Positions 1 to 12,450 of a stretch of DNA of 64,000 nt are shown here, in pieces. How positions within the stretch are numbered: position 1 is the first letter of the stretch; every line of letters starts with the position of its first letter. The position numbers were made by a program, and so were the translations under genes. The notes under the pieces are model-generated. The model did not search any database and was not told where the DNA came from. It saw only the letters and a list, made by a program, of their open reading frames with translations. The stretch is from Lutraria lutraria. Lineage: Eukaryota > Mollusca > Bivalvia > Venerida > Mactridae. The stretch spans positions 36,863,083 to 36,927,082 of the forward strand of contig OZ026835.1 in assembly GCA_964023205.1 (NCBI GenBank). Direction: 5' to 3'.

Positions 1-122
1 CAAAAGCATTATTTTTTCCCTCAGCACAGTTCAACTATTAATTTAACATCTCTAGAGCAACAACCTCTCAACAGCAACATGATGCTACTCCCAAAGAGTG
101 TTGCTTAGTAGAGGTTGCACTG
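1..122. mobile_element. pogo/Tigger-like MITE, right part (family A)
   Basis: The end reads GAGGTTGCACTG followed by TA, and the body holds the 'CTCTAGAGCAACAACCTCT' stretch shared with copies at 3024, 5737, 29609, 42083, 42948 and 45124. Left end lies outside the window. Termini of the CAGTA(C)AACCT type flanked by TA resemble pogo/Tigger elements. No coding capacity is seen. Confidence 0.6.
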
Positions 123-192
123 TATATGTATTTATACACATGTTATGATGAATGCTTATGACATAATGTAGATATCTTTGTTTCTTTTGTAG

Positions 193-3100
193 AAGTTACA
201 GGTAGAATTGTCTGAAGCCCAGCAACTTTCTCTGTGTTTGGATGATAGAATACAAGAAAATGTACAGAATGCTCAAATATTACAAGAGTTTGCTGCTAAT
301 GTATGGTCTAAATACCAGGAAAATGTTGATATTCTAAACACAGCATTAGCCAGTCTGAAAGCTTATGGACAAAGAATTAGTTTTGCAAGTGGACGTGTAG
401 AAATGTTGGGAGGTAGGCAGTCTTTGCATTAACCCACTAGCCCATAGCCCAGGGCTCATAATTTTTTATTCAGGCTAGTAAATCTTCTAAAATAATTGTA
501 TTTGGGTTAGTGGTAAATTGTCTTTCATTTTCAATTATTCACTTATAGTTTGGGCTTGTGCCTTAAACAAATTAGTTTAAGCATTGGTTAGTAGGATAGT
601 ATAAATGTAGGATAGTCCAGAAGAATGAAATCAGAAATGTACCAAAGCTTATATACTTGTGGAAGTTAATACGATTGGATTTCATACTTGCATTAACATT
701 GAAAGAGAATGCTCTCTGAAATAAAAGTTTTATTTAAATGTTCTGGAAAATGTTTGTTCTTTTTTCTTTTCTTGATAAGAAGTCATTAATTAAAACTTGG
801 TTTTATATTTTGTGTTAGTTACGAAAACAATATTGAATGGTAAATTGTTATCTTTTTTTATCACACTAACATAGACTTAATTATCTTATCAGGACTGTTT
901 TCACGCAGAGAAGCTATGCTTAAGCTTCAGTTTGAACAAGGAAATATACCAGAGAGAGATGTAGCACCCAATGTAACACAAACCGGGGATCAGAACAGGT
1001 AAGTTCACTGTGTTTTTTTCCACATCCATCACATTTATTTCTAAAATTTGCTCATATTTACCAATCTGAAGAACAATCTCCTTCATTTTTGTTAAATTTT
1101 TCATATCTTTCATCAGATCAAAGCAATTGTTCTTACCAGGGAGGTAATTGGGATTATGTTGGTAAAGTTACCAGAAACATTTCTGCCCTATTCCAGTCCA
1201 GTCTGAACTTTTCTTTACAATCAAATTAATTTAATGTAGTTATGATCTTAAAAATGGTCCACTTACATATCATGGCTAATAAATAGGTCTCCTTGTTAGT
1301 AGAGGCTATCTGATATCAAAGTACTGAAAATACTCATGGAAGCAGAATGTACATAAACACAGACATGCACTGCAACTTGGGATGTGAACTAGTCTAACAA
1401 TTGCATGGTGGATGTAGAAAAACCTACTACTTTGGTCCACATCGAAAATTCATGTGCACCAAGTGAGTGACTGCTATGGAAAGCTGATCTATCGTTCAGC
1501 TTCCAATAATGAGTTTGATTTGTATAATTCAGTGAACGTGAAGACAGCACATACTTGAGGAGTGAATTAGAAAGAGTTACAAGAGAGAGAGATAATCTGG
1601 CTACTCAAATAAAAGAAGATTCTAAAACTTTGGATGGTAAAGTGTCAGCAATTCGATCTCAAGGTAAATATTCAGCTGTTTAATATAAGTCTTTTATCTT
1701 TACGTGTGAATGAAATGGTACTGCATTTGTCAAAATGTTTCCTTGCTTGTTTAAAATAATTTAGAAATACACACCTTAGAACATGTAACTCAAATATTGA
1801 AATCACTGTAGAATTTCATTAACCGATTTTTATTTGTTTCTATCTTCCTGAAAAATTTCCTGAACTATTGAGCACTTCCTATATTTGATAAATGTCCAAT
1901 ATTAATTACATATTAAATGCTTACTTTGACATTTTGCGATATTTTTCAGAACATTATTGCATGCATCACTTGCCGAACATTTTGAGAAATTGATTTCCTT
2001 TCAAAATACTTAGAAAATAAACAAATTTTGGCTTATCAGACCCATTTCCAGTTATAGATACAGTAAAATCCATGAAAACTGGAATTCTCTGAAATTTGGA
2101 AGATTTGGAAGTCCCATTTTTTTCAGGATTTCTAAAAGTTCTCTGAAAACCGGAATTCTCAGAATACCAGACTTGTCCCAAACAGGATTTCAGGGGTTTA
2201 ACTGTACATTCAAACTTAGATACTCTTATACTTTCAATGTGATCTGTTTTATAACTAAAATAGCTGACATTCAAAATTCCTTTTTTGTTTTTATGGCAGT
2301 CTGTGTTTAGAAGTATTGGTAATAACTTAAGTATTATACTGAAAAATGTGTTGACGTAACTAAATGTATAGTATATGCAGTTTGTAATATTGTATTTGTT
2401 GGATAAATCCATGCTGTTGATTTATTTTAGTTGAAGAAGAACTGGAGACACTTAGACAAGCTAAATCTGATCTAGAGAGTCTGGTACAAGAAAAATCACA
2501 TGTAAATATATATAGTATAAAATTAAATGTAATATTCAATATGGTTATAAATTTTGCTTCCAGATAATTCAAAGTAAAGTCTCTATTATTAGCTTGGCTG
2601 TTTTCCAAGAAGAAGTCAAGCTGTTGTGATCACTGCATCTGCATCATCCGTGTCTTTGCAAAAAATTCAATGTACAATATCTCATAACTCAGAACCTATA
2701 AAAGGTAGCAACATGAAACTTCATAGTTAGATAGATCTTACTGAGGCAGTAAACAGACAAGTGTTGGCACCGCTTGCGTTGGCAGTCGCTCTTGTTTTCT
2801 ATAACAGTTTAATATAGACAAGAATATTATGATTCTGCTTATTTTTTTTATCCATTATTTTCACAAGCTTTATTGTTTCTTTCAGAAATGTTCACAACTG
2901 TCTGATAACCTTGAAGTATGTCAGAATGATCTTCAATTTGCTAATCAAAATATTGAGGACCTGAAAGTTTCTTATGGAAAACAAGAATTAAATTTACAGC
3001 ATGGTAAACCTGATACCATTGTACAGTACTACCTCTCCAGAGCAGCCCCCTATTGAGCAACATTTAACAACAACACCATTTTTGCTACTTCTATATATAA

Positions 3101-6033
3101 AAGTGTTGCTTTGGAGAGGTTGCACTGTACATGTAATTGAACGTTTCAGATGAGTTTATTGAAACTTGTATGAATCTATTATAAAATGATTTACTGTATA
3201 TAAAAACTTACCAGAATTCTGCGATGTAAGAAAAGTAACAGTAAAGTGTTTCTGTTTGTATATAATGTTAAGAAGTCACATTTCATTATTTTTATGCACT
3301 GCCATCAAATGATTGGAGAGCATATAGTGATTGCCTTGTCCGTCCATCCATTAGTATGAGATTAAGACAAGCTGCCACCGGGGGCATATGCATTTATTAA
3401 ACACAGTTTACTGGTGTGACTCTTGCTGCCACATATATATTAGTATATGACATAAATTTGTAATTTCAAATATAAATCTAGTTTATTTGACACTGAATCA
3501 TACGCAATGTAGATTGTATGCATTGTACAACAAATGTAAGATGTACATGTTTTATAAATTTAAATGTTTTGAGTATAATTTTCTGAGTTTATATTTTTGT
3601 TCTTGCAGTACTGGATGAGCAAAGAAGGGAAATAGAAAATCAATTTTCAGACAAACTTTCTGATCTAGACAGAAAACTCAATGATGCAAAACGTGAACAC
3701 GCTAAAGCTGGTAAGAGAATCAAGATTTTATTTAACCTGTGTCACTCGCAAAGAAGTTCCTCAGTAGAAGATAGTATTATTAAATATTTTTTTAAAGCTT
3801 AATGGTTTGAAATTATGTAAATGTATTGTTTAAATGTTCTAAAATATAAAGTTGTATTTTCAATTTTAGTGAGCTCAGCTTTCAAAATTACTAGAAAATT
3901 GGCAAATCTTGTTCACTGAAATTTGTTTATTTTCATTAGCATGAAAGCAAAAGTCTTAATAGCATAAACATTGATTAAAATCAAAGTACTGAAAGTACTC
4001 ATGGAAACTGAACTTACATAGACTTGCTCTTTAACATGAAACGGGAACTAGTTTAACAACTACATGGTGGATATAGATAAACAGTCGGTGACCTTAACCA
4101 CCTAATCACAGAGGTGGGTCTGATAAGGTAAAATAAAGGAGATCATTATGTTACAACACTATATTGTAAATTGTTGTACTTTGTTGTAGTTGTGTCATTA
4201 AGGCAACAAGAGAGGCAAGCCACGAGAGAGAAGGAAAGATTGTCCGAACAAATTTCTACTACAGAGGAACATTATAAAAGACAATGTGAATTATTACAAG
4301 GACAGCTTAAATCTGTGGAAAAAGAAAGAAATCTTATGATGGTAACAAACTATGAATATATTTAAATTTATAAGACTAGAAATGTGTCCGGAGGACAAGA
4401 ATGTCCCTGCTGAGAACTAAGTAAAAAGGGGCTATAACTCCTGTGAAAATGTTCGGATTTTAAAGGAAATCAAACTTGACCTGTATTTTAGGATTATACA
4501 CCTTCATGTAAGATATGAAACCAATCCATGAAATATTTCTTGAGTTATCGCTTGGAATCCAAAATTTGAATGGACGGACACCAAAATTTGAACTGACTTA
4601 TGCCCTTCTGCTATTTTGAATTTTGAACTTCTTCCTTGGTTGAATGGGCATATCTTTTTGTGGCCACCTCTGAATGAAGGCCACCTGTGAAGGAAGGCCA
4701 TTCTTGTAAAAACTACCATTGATTATTTAGAACAAAATGATTTCCCAATAAAGGCCACCTGTCATTAAAGGCCACAATATGTCATTCCCAAGGGTGGCCC
4801 TTGTGTACTGTATTATGTTACGTGATTTGTTTCAATATTTTCAGGCTACTCTTCGACAGGAAGGTCTGATAGGTAAATTAAAGAGTGAGCGACCAGAACC
4901 TATCACACCGAACTGGGAAAATGTTGATCAGACAGTCACAACATTTACTGAACTAGATTCTGGTGTGAGAGATAGATGTCAGATTGAACATAGAAATGAG
5001 GAAGTTGAATCTCCTGTCCATGGTATACATGATTTAAATACTGCAAATTTTATTGTTATTTATCAATTAGTTGTTTTCCAATAAACCTGCTTGCCAAATA
5101 AGGTTTAGATGTCAAACAAAATAGTAAAAGAACAGTTTTATTTTCTACTTATTAAGAATCAGTCTTCAATTTTAGCACCGGACCTTGGACTGAGTCCACC
5201 AAAATGGCCATCGGTCTTGTAAGTTTGATTGTGTCACTTGTCAGACGGTCCAGTAAATTTTTCAGTGATAAATTTACCATTTTTCAGAACAAAAAATGGA
5301 ATATGTTAATCACTCTCGAAAAATATGTTTTTTAGCCAAATTATTTGAAATTTGTGTATTTACTCATTTTTGGGCCACTATAAGTTCTTTCGGTCCAGTA
5401 AAGTTTGATGATTAATAATGTTGCTAAGAATATATACTTCCATTTTCATACAAAAATGTTGATTTCATTTTTACTTGTATAGTTCATTGAATTATATGGG
5501 ATTCAGTTAATTTGTATGACTAGTAAACTATTTGAAAAAAAATGAGAAAACTGTCCATTTTCCTCCATATGTGGAGAAACAGCCAGCTCCATATGGAAAG
5601 GTAATTTGGAACTGGTTAGGTAACTGGTTAGGTGAACTGACTGCTGTATATAACTGAAAAGTTGTTGAAAAGTAGTTTTAAACATTCTGAAACACAGATA
5701 TTTTAAACTTGTTTTCAAATCCTACATTTGTATGTACAGTACAACCTCTGTAGAGCAACACCCTGTTGAGCTGCAAATATTGACTGTTGTTTAGAGGTTG
5801 TTGCTCTATAGAGGTTTAATTTATAGTAAATATCATTTTAGGGAAATTTTGAAGGTGTTGTTATAGAGAGGTTGTTGCTCTATGGAGGGCCGATCTGGAG
5901 AGGTTTTACTGTATTCTTATTTTCAGATACTGATGAACCTTTGACTTCTGTGTTAGAAGATCTTGAATCACTTACTGCTGCTGTGTTAAATGATGATGAT
6001 GCATCTGACAGTGGATCAGATCACGACACCTAG
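193..6033 (+). CDS. CCHCR1: CCHCR1-like coiled-coil alpha-helical rod protein, 3' nine exons (5' end outside window)
   Basis: Nine exons join in frame: 193-412, 893-998, 1533-1663, 2431-2501, 2886-3003, 3609-3710, 4190-4341, 4845-5022 and 5927-6033 (stop TAG 6031-6033), giving 394 C-terminal residues. All junctions are AG/GT. The protein is almost wholly heptad-type coiled coil rich in E, K, Q and L. The identification rests on the C-terminal part, which I recognise from vertebrate CCHCR1: a segment reading LNDAKREHAKAVVSLRQ, then KEKERLSEQ-like and RNLMMATLRQEGL stretches, and a short acidic tail with VLEDLESLTAAV. In vertebrates CCHCR1 is a centriole/P-body protein; a role here is by homology only. 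The tail ends in an Asp/Ser-rich stretch. The first exon starts in phase 0, so upstream coding exons must lie left of the window. An AATAAA at 6612-6617 probably marks the 3' end. Confidence 0.85.
2061..2204. mobile_element. TA-flanked MITE in intron (CAGTAAAA termini)
   Basis: A 144-bp segment begins CAGTAAAATCC, ends GGGGTTTAACTG, and has TA on both sides. Internally it carries two copies of a motif around AAACTGGAATTCTC. Related text is seen near 44890-44990 and 52640-52720. It lies in a CCHCR1 intron and creates spurious minus-strand open frames. Confidence 0.5.
2625..2815. repeat. interspersed repeat (family B), intronic
   Basis: The segment runs from TGATCACTGCATCTG to GGCAGTCGCTCTTG and matches, in opposite orientation, the segment at 30697-30885 (shared blocks GGTAGCAACATGAAACTTC and CTGAGGCAGT). 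Two copies in two unrelated genes mark it as a dispersed repeat. Confidence 0.6.
3024..3127. mobile_element. pogo/Tigger-like MITE (family A), next to a splice donor
   Basis: It starts CAGTACTACCTCTCC and ends GGAGAGGTTGCACTG with TA on both sides, 104 bp. It begins only about 20 nt after the donor of the exon ending at 3003. Ends pair as terminal inverted repeats. Confidence 0.7.
3960..4100. repeat. interspersed repeat (family C)
   Basis: It contains ATCAAAGTACTGAAAGTACT followed by a body with CATGGTGGATATAGA. Related copies lie at about 1312-1510 and 48345-48525. Dispersed in introns of different genes. Class not recognised. Confidence 0.5.
4640..4812. mobile_element. GGCCACC-type MITE (family D), degenerate
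   Basis: Repeated blocks AAAGGCCACCTGTCA, AGGCCATTCTTGTAAAAAC and ATTTAGAACAAAATGA are shared with the better-bounded copies at 43304-43463 and 56134-56310. It lies in the intron before the CCHCR1 exon at 4845, ending about 30 nt upstream of its acceptor. Confidence 0.5.
5160..5415. repeat. interspersed repeat (family E)
   Basis: Blocks such as CCATCGGTCTTGTAAGTTT and TCGGTCCAGTAAAGTTTG recur at about 35270-35480 in the CUB-Ly6 gene. No coding capacity seen. Confidence 0.5.
5737..5911. mobile_element. pogo/Tigger-like MITE (family A) abutting the last CCHCR1 exon
   Basis: It starts CAGTACAACCTCTGTAG and ends GGAGAGGTTTTACTG, flanked by TA on both sides, 175 bp. The element ends 15 nt before the last CCHCR1 exon begins (5927). 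It carries one copy of the 74-bp unit that is tandemly amplified at 45124-45519. Confidence 0.7.
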
Positions 6034-6649
6034 CATACTGAAAATGATCAATCTACAAGCTTTTATGTGATAAATAACGTAACTACAGCATATATCAGTA
6101 ATTCAAATGTTATGGATAGATAGTGCTTTTCCTGACTTACAGTAATATGATAATTGATAATATAAGTCATATAATTAAGTCAATGAAAACTGACACACTT
6201 CTCAGTGGTACTTATTTGATTTATTAAACTGGATTTTTAAGTAAAGGTTGAATTTTGATCACAAATGATAAAATTAAACATTTTGTGGTGATTTTCTCTT
6301 GTCCTAATTTTATACGTTTAAAATATGAGTAAGAAATCATGATGCAATGTTTGGTTAATGACATCAATGTACAGAAAGTTAAGTTTGTGTTGTGAAAGCA
6401 GGCCTGACATGACAAGTCACCTCAATGAGGCATTATGTAATGCTATGATTACTTATGCAAGAAGTACAATATACAAGTATTTGGTGCTGAAGTAAATTCT
6501 ATGACATATGATAGTAGATTTACCATTTATGCAGCTATTAGATGATATTTATTTTCTTTGTATGAAATTAAATGATAAAACAAGTATCTGTACATGTATT
6601 GTGCTATTTAAAATAAAATAATTTTGGATGGAACATGTGCAGATTGTTG

Positions 6650-7250
6650 ATGAAGACCTTGTATTTCCTACCTGAACCTTCGAATAAGAAAACACTTTGA
6701 TATCAAAGTAACAATTAGACATTAAAATACATGCACCAGTGGATATATTTTTTCAAAATTTCTTCACTAATATCAATCTTATTTTCATGGACTGGAATGT
6801 GATCACCTGATTTTTCACACTGGCACAAATAGGTCAGAACTTGTACCGGTATCTTTCCATTCGCTGGAGGTATGTCTTTTCCAAAAGGGAGGTCTTTTAT
6901 GATAAATCATACTTTGGTTATTTTATTTCTACGACCTACATTTGGTGATGCTAAATATTTGAGAAACATAAAATGCAAAAATTCTGGCCTAACAACGTTC
7001 TCGTTAAATCTGAAGAATGTTGAAATATAATTGGTTTAACATATTTATTTGTCAAGACAAAGAGTTCAAAAATTCATACATATAACATCCATACAATGCA
7101 AACATCTAGACAAGTGGACTGAAAGTTGTTAAGAGCTTACAGTAATTCTCTCCACCGTTACATACAATTACATTATACTTTAAAAATTACAAAATAAGCG
7201 AAATATATGTACATACATATAATAAGTTATACACACATTGTTATTGGTTG
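6650..7250. other. short convergent intergenic region
   Basis: This stretch separates the 3' ends of the CCHCR1-like gene (AATAAA 6612-6617) and the DUF3504 gene. On the minus strand an AATAAA lies at 7260-7255, about 140 nt after the DUF3504 stop. I see no gene here. Confidence 0.5.
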
Positions 7251-7396
7251 AAAATTTATTTTTGCCTGTTTTCAACAGTATTTAATTGATATACTGTTAC
7301 AAAATACAATTCATCAGGCACATGTCAACAATAAATATTTATATCAGCATTTGAATTACGAACATACCAAATTCTACACTTCTCCTGAAATTTGTT

Positions 7397-10300
7397 TTAT
7401 TTACTGTGACTGTCTTTTAATTCTGGATTGGTGTAAATATTTACAAAGTCTTGGTATGTCTGAAAAAAGCCATTCCTCATGATCATTGCAAAACGTGGAT
7501 CAATAGCCCAGGCTGCGTATGGATTATACCCATGTATGGAATGTTTTGTGTCTATTGATTTATTTGTTGTATTGCTTATGTCTGTGTCAGCACCAAGACC
7601 AGGCTCCTTCTGTATATTGATTCGTGAATTGGGTTTCTCTAAATCTTCTGGACAGCCATTGTCAGTTGTATGTTGTTTTTGCTTCGAATCATTTGTTTCG
7701 TCTTTTTCTTTGAATGTATCAGATTCAGCTTCGACGCTAAAGGTGGTTTCAGTATCATCAGGATGTAGTACTTTTTCTGGTGGGTTTATGTTTGTATCTC
7801 CGTTCTCATGAACGTCTGTTATGTCCTCACCAGGTACAACCTGGAGAAAAAGTTAATGAAGCAAATGAATTGATTAAATTTAGTATGATTTTAGTAGCCA
7901 AAATATACAGCGTTTCTAACGATCTTTTTCTTTTAAAAAATAGTGTGTAAAAATGATGTTAAGGTTTAGCAGTTGTGGTGTTCTAGACATCACGTCGCAA
8001 CACTTAGGCTGCTTAAGACAAGTTCTTCCTGGCATTATGGAGAAAATAAAGGTTTGTGCCAGGTTTAGGACGGAAAGTTTTTCAGGTGCTAAGAGATACG
8101 TCAAGAAGAAATTAACTGAATACTTAACATTATTTAGTTCAGTAAAATACGCAGAACAGTTGAACGAATTAGCATTGAACCGAAATACCTTTTTGGTACA
8201 CAGTTATTACTAGTAAGTATACACGTACCTGAATCTTTGCGATTTTATCAAAGCATGTATACTCATCAATGTCTTCATTATCAAGTTCAAATGTCACTCG
8301 GAGTCGTTTTCTTGAAGGTGATGGATTGGTTTTGTCTTTTCTACATGAACCTGTATGTATAAATATAGATTTTGAGACTGGTTATGATATAATATATTAT
8401 CTTTATTTAAGATAGTAAGACGAATTAACATAAATCATCATCTGATGTTGCAATTGATTGATATTCATGTCAAGAATTCGCTATAAGACTTAAAGTCCAT
8501 GTGAATTGTGACTTTTTTTAGAAACCGTGATGTTTTGTCTACACCAGCTAACTGTGTTTTTGCTAGATGCATGACGAATTATCATTCATTCAATTGACCA
8601 TGCAGTTACATTATTGTAGGGTACACTATGTAATATTGCATAACAGAATGTTTGATTAAAATAAAATGACAAGAAAAGCACAAAGATAAAGGATTTCTAG
8701 CATTGTAATTGGATGACATAAACATGAAAACCCGTATAACGCCTCAATCTTATCAAGCTCGTTTATTTCAGGGTTATAACTACTATAGCACACACGCTGA
8801 TTTTACATTATTAACACGCATTCTGTACGTTTTCAACTAAACGTGAGAAACTTAAGTCTGAACAGTTCAAACGTTTCTCTAGTTAAAAACATTTGCTTAT
8901 GTTTCCATACGATTTTTTTTCGAACTTTACGTTCCACATAACATTTGTTCACGCTTTGTGTTAATTCTAAAACGTTTGTTAGCAATAAACAGATAGAGAG
9001 AGCCCGATGGGACAGGCTTACCATCTTGTGTTTCTGTTTTGGGAAACAACCATTGTAGAATGTCAGATCTGGCTTCTGTGCTGCTATTGTCTAGAATGGT
9101 TTGGATTTTCTCCTTGGCAACGATGAATTCTGTGGTAACATTAGTCTGTTCGTCTTTGTCTGCAATTAGAGATATTAACATATTCAACCATTTTGAACAA
9201 AAACACTTTGTCAAGAATTTGTACAGTTTCTGTTTTGTACGGATCATGGTAATAGATTTGGTTGTTAATCTCAACTACAGCAACCCTGATTACTTTGTTA
9301 TCATAGGCTCTCGATTCCGTGATTTTTATACGTTTACAGACGTTCTTTTGCAATTTCACCCATCAAACAATGCAAATCTGTCGAAAGAAAAATATAAACT
9401 AATGAATAAAATATACACTCAATAAGGGAAAAATGAAGATATTTCTTTCGACAGATTTGCATTGTTTGATGGGTGAAATTGCAAAAGAACGTCTGTAAAC
9501 GTATAAAAATCACGGAATCGAGTGCCTATGTTTACAATGTGTATATACGGGAACCTTAATTAATCACCGTTTGTGTAGACAATGCTGTGCAGTATTTGAA
9601 CTATAGTACGGACTTGAATGTGGGCTCTCACGACTCACGAGATGCAATAGAAATGTACTTGTTAACACGTTTTATTGATAACAAGTGATAATGGTGTAAA
9701 AAATCTTCCCGCAGAACAGCTGTATGAGTTCATACATTGTAACAAGATAAAATTAATATGAACAATATGTCGTCATATTAATTTGTGAAATTTACTGCTT
9801 TTCCGACCTGTTATAAATATTATAATAAACAAGAATAATACTCCAACTTTGAGATCAGCACCTCAAACTACATGCACATGCCAAAAAGAATCATGGGAAA
9901 AATATAGTTTGACATATCTGAAATTTTGATATATTTATATGGGAATTTGAGGTGAGCGTAGATCAAAATATATATCATAGAGAGGATAGGACAAGATAAT
10001 TAGAACTATAGGAAACAGTTTGACATAACCGAAATTTCGGTATAAGACAGTTTGCGATAATGATATTCAACTGTGTAAACGGTATAAAAATTGTATTTTC
10101 ATAATGTATGTATCATAAATATCGGGTTTTATACAGTAATCGGCGAATACGTACGGCCCTTATCTAAGTCTGAATAGTGCCTCGGTGAATAAAAATAACT
10201 TTTAATTCGGTCGAAAGATAAAGTTTGGAATACTAGCTAGTATAGCAGAGCTTGCAGAATATCAAGGTTATTGCCCCGATATCTGATGTACAACAGTTGA

Positions 10301-12030
10301 TACACAGGACCTTATTTCCCATGAGAAGTAACAAATAGGGATATATATATAGCGTCCCTTATCGTTCTTAGGTTATCGCTTGACTATGTGTGTATATACA
10401 TAATGTACAAAGTCAAATATGTGAACAAAGGCCACCCTTAGGAAAGAGAAATTGTGGCCTTTATTGACAGGTGGTCCTTATTCGGGGGTCGTTTTGTTTT
10501 AACGATGATCAGTATCGGTTTTTAAAGGAATGACCTTTATTCACATGGTGTCCTTTATTCGGAGGTCACCGCTAAACGTGACAAGTTAGGCTGTATATAT
10601 AAGCTAACACCACCGAGAAGTGGTTAACTTCATCTTGAAATGTAGTTCATATTGAATTAAGAATATCACCAATTTCGGTATGGGGCATCATCAATGAAAT
10701 ACAGAAGAGGACATAAATCTCTTCCACTACAAAGGCGATTGAGTACAACGCAACAGTGGCGTAACTCATATTGAAATAAGAACAAGTTACGACAGTGTTG
10801 CGCTGAGCCCTCGAGTTGATAATATTATTATCTGTACATGTATTTTCAAACAAGACACGTTTGTAGTAATAGACAAACACAAATGAAGTACTGAAATAAT
10901 TTCTTACCTTTAAAGTCATCCATTGTAATAGGTTTGTGTTTCTTCTCCACGTTGGAGGGTATTTTTGCTGTAGGACTCATATCTACCGGTGAATCATTAC
11001 TGTCATTGTCTCCATCGAGTGATGATGTATAGGTGAATTTATTTGGTTGATATTCATCAACATTCATATCGTCTCTGGTGCATCTAGTGGTGCTAAACAA
11101 GTCAATAACGTTGTTAGATCCTGTTAGATCACGGATCATGCGGACGAGATCATTTAACTTGTTGACACCCATTGCAACCGACTTAAACCAAGGCTGCTGT
11201 AGCGATTCGTGTTGTTGGACTGCAATGCCAAGATAGAAAGGACTGTCAGGCGACATCATGTTGTTTGGTCTTTTTTGACGATATAGTTTATAGATGGTTA
11301 TTGGATCCCAAAGAGAAGTGTCAGCCTTTTGTGCAATCACTTTATGACCGGATATACCTTTCAATGACAGACGACAATACTCGAATCCAGACAATGGCTC
11401 ATAACAAAGGTATTCCTCGTTTGCATGCGTACTTTTCAACGAAATATCGCCCCATAATAATTGTTTGTGATCTATCGCTTTCCGCATTTTCAGATTTACG
11501 ACAAACGCAAAGCATAAAGCATTGATCACTGAAGATGGATTATGGGGTCCGAACTCTTTAGCAAGATACAACTGGTTAAGTCTGTGGACAGTGCTAGAAG
11601 CGATCGTCTCTGGTTTGTTATATTTTTCCGTCTTCACCAATTCTCGCAACACTTTCTGTCTCTCCTTCAACATATTTCTGGTGTTCGTGAATTCCGGATC
11701 TCTTGTCAGGGACACTGGGTAGTTCTTTGATCTCAGATAGCGCTCTACACTACACAACATCCCTCTTAGACTTGCTGGTTCGTACTCGTTCCCATCATGC
11801 TTTTTGATCACTGAGAAGTAAGTTGCTAAGTGAGTGTCCAGTTCTTCTGCTGGGATTGCTTCCGGTTCCCGCGATTCATTGATTGACACTAGATACGACA
11901 GAAATATACGCATATCCGTCTCAGTCTTGCGTTTCGTGTTTTTATTTTCATTAGTATCAAATTCAGACTCAGAACCTACGTAACATCTCGGCGATAACAT
12001 GTGAGGTGAAGCGAATCGCGTGCAATCCAT
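7397..12030 (-). CDS. DUF3504 (Crypton recombinase-derived) domain protein, QRICH1/ZMYM-like
   Basis: Four coding exons on the minus strand join in frame: 12030-10908, 9159-9022, 8350-8229 and 7840-7397 (stop TAA 7399-7397), giving 608 residues. Residues about 35-330 match the DUF3504 family shared by QRICH1, ZMYM2/3/4 and KIAA1958: REPEAIPAEELDTHLATYF, EPASLRGMLCSVERYL, a LNALCF-like core, and PITIYKLYRQKRP followed by SPFYLGI and GVNKLNDL. This domain is known to descend from Crypton tyrosine recombinases. The part that normally carries the later catalytic motifs is shortened here and reads TGSNNVIDLF where relatives have a TGHKNV-type block. The C-terminal 200 residues are low-complexity, charged, with a basic SPSRKRLR patch and an aromatic block near the end (YNPYAAWAIDPRFAMIM). 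No zinc finger is visible. A CTTAG acceptor at 12041-12040 suggests a non-coding upstream exon. Probably nuclear; function unknown. Confidence 0.8.
9302..9530. mobile_element. long inverted repeat (hairpin element) in DUF3504 intron 1
   Basis: The arms 9302-9395 and 9439-9530 are about 92 bp each, nearly identical inverted copies, separated by about 43 bp. The left arm reads CATAGGCTCTCGATTCCGTG near its start, and the right arm is its complement. Small differences near the outer end (CTCTCG versus CACTCG) argue against a simple assembly artefact. Likely a foldback MITE. Confidence 0.65.
10418..10578. mobile_element. GGCCACC-type MITE (family D), degenerate
   Basis: Blocks AAAGGCCACCCTTAGG, TGTGGCCTTTATTGACAGG and GGAATGACCTTTATTCACAT match family D copies at 19100, 41820, 43304 and 56134. 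It is intronic in the DUF3504 gene. Confidence 0.5.
10733..10818. mobile_element. palindromic MITE (family F), decayed copy
   Basis: Shares CGTAACTCATATTGAAATAA and GTTACGACAGTGTTGCGCTG with the cleaner copy at 13646-13728. The right arm is intact but the left arm has several substitutions, so the palindrome is imperfect. It sits about 90 nt downstream (minus sense) of the first DUF3504 coding exon. Confidence 0.65.
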
Positions 12031-12043
12031 TTTGAATGCCTAA

Positions 12044-12450
12044 GAAAATGAAAACTTAAATTGAGTAAAAATATCACTACGGCCAGCGGTCTGTTGTGGT
12101 ATTAATCGCAAATAAACTTATCAAGCCAAGTCAGTTAAAGAAAATGATTATATCAGGACAAAAATATCAGTCGACTTGATAGCAGTAAGCTCTCAAGGAG
12201 TGCCATCATAGGGTCATATCTGATAGCACAATTTGGAAACAAGGCTTGTTACAATATGATATAAAATTATAAGATTTCAAACTAGAACAGGTTTAGACGA
12301 GATATTATTAAAGTTTATCAAAATGTTCTCCACTTATCACAAGAACTTACGTAGATTTATGAAGTCCCAAGTTTTAATGTCGATGGTTCATTTTTGCATT
12401 TTTTATTCGATTAGTTACGATACAAGTATGTGTACTTTGTACATTTTCCG
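12044..12450. other. upstream region of DUF3504 gene, nothing recognised
   Basis: AT-rich sequence with many stops in all frames. It may hold a non-coding first exon of the DUF3504 gene, since an acceptor-like CTTAG lies just before the ATG, but I could not place that exon. Confidence 0.4.

Noticed and set aside
1966..2412. 148-codon minus-strand frame
   Set aside because: Much of it is the TA-flanked MITE at 2061-2204 and neighbouring intron; no domain is visible and the plus-strand gene is well supported.
7953..8213. 86-codon plus-strand frame MMLRFSSCGVLDITSQ... in the DUF3504 gene
   Set aside because: It lies within the intron between exons 7840 and 8229 on the other strand, has no family features and no upstream promoter or splice context.
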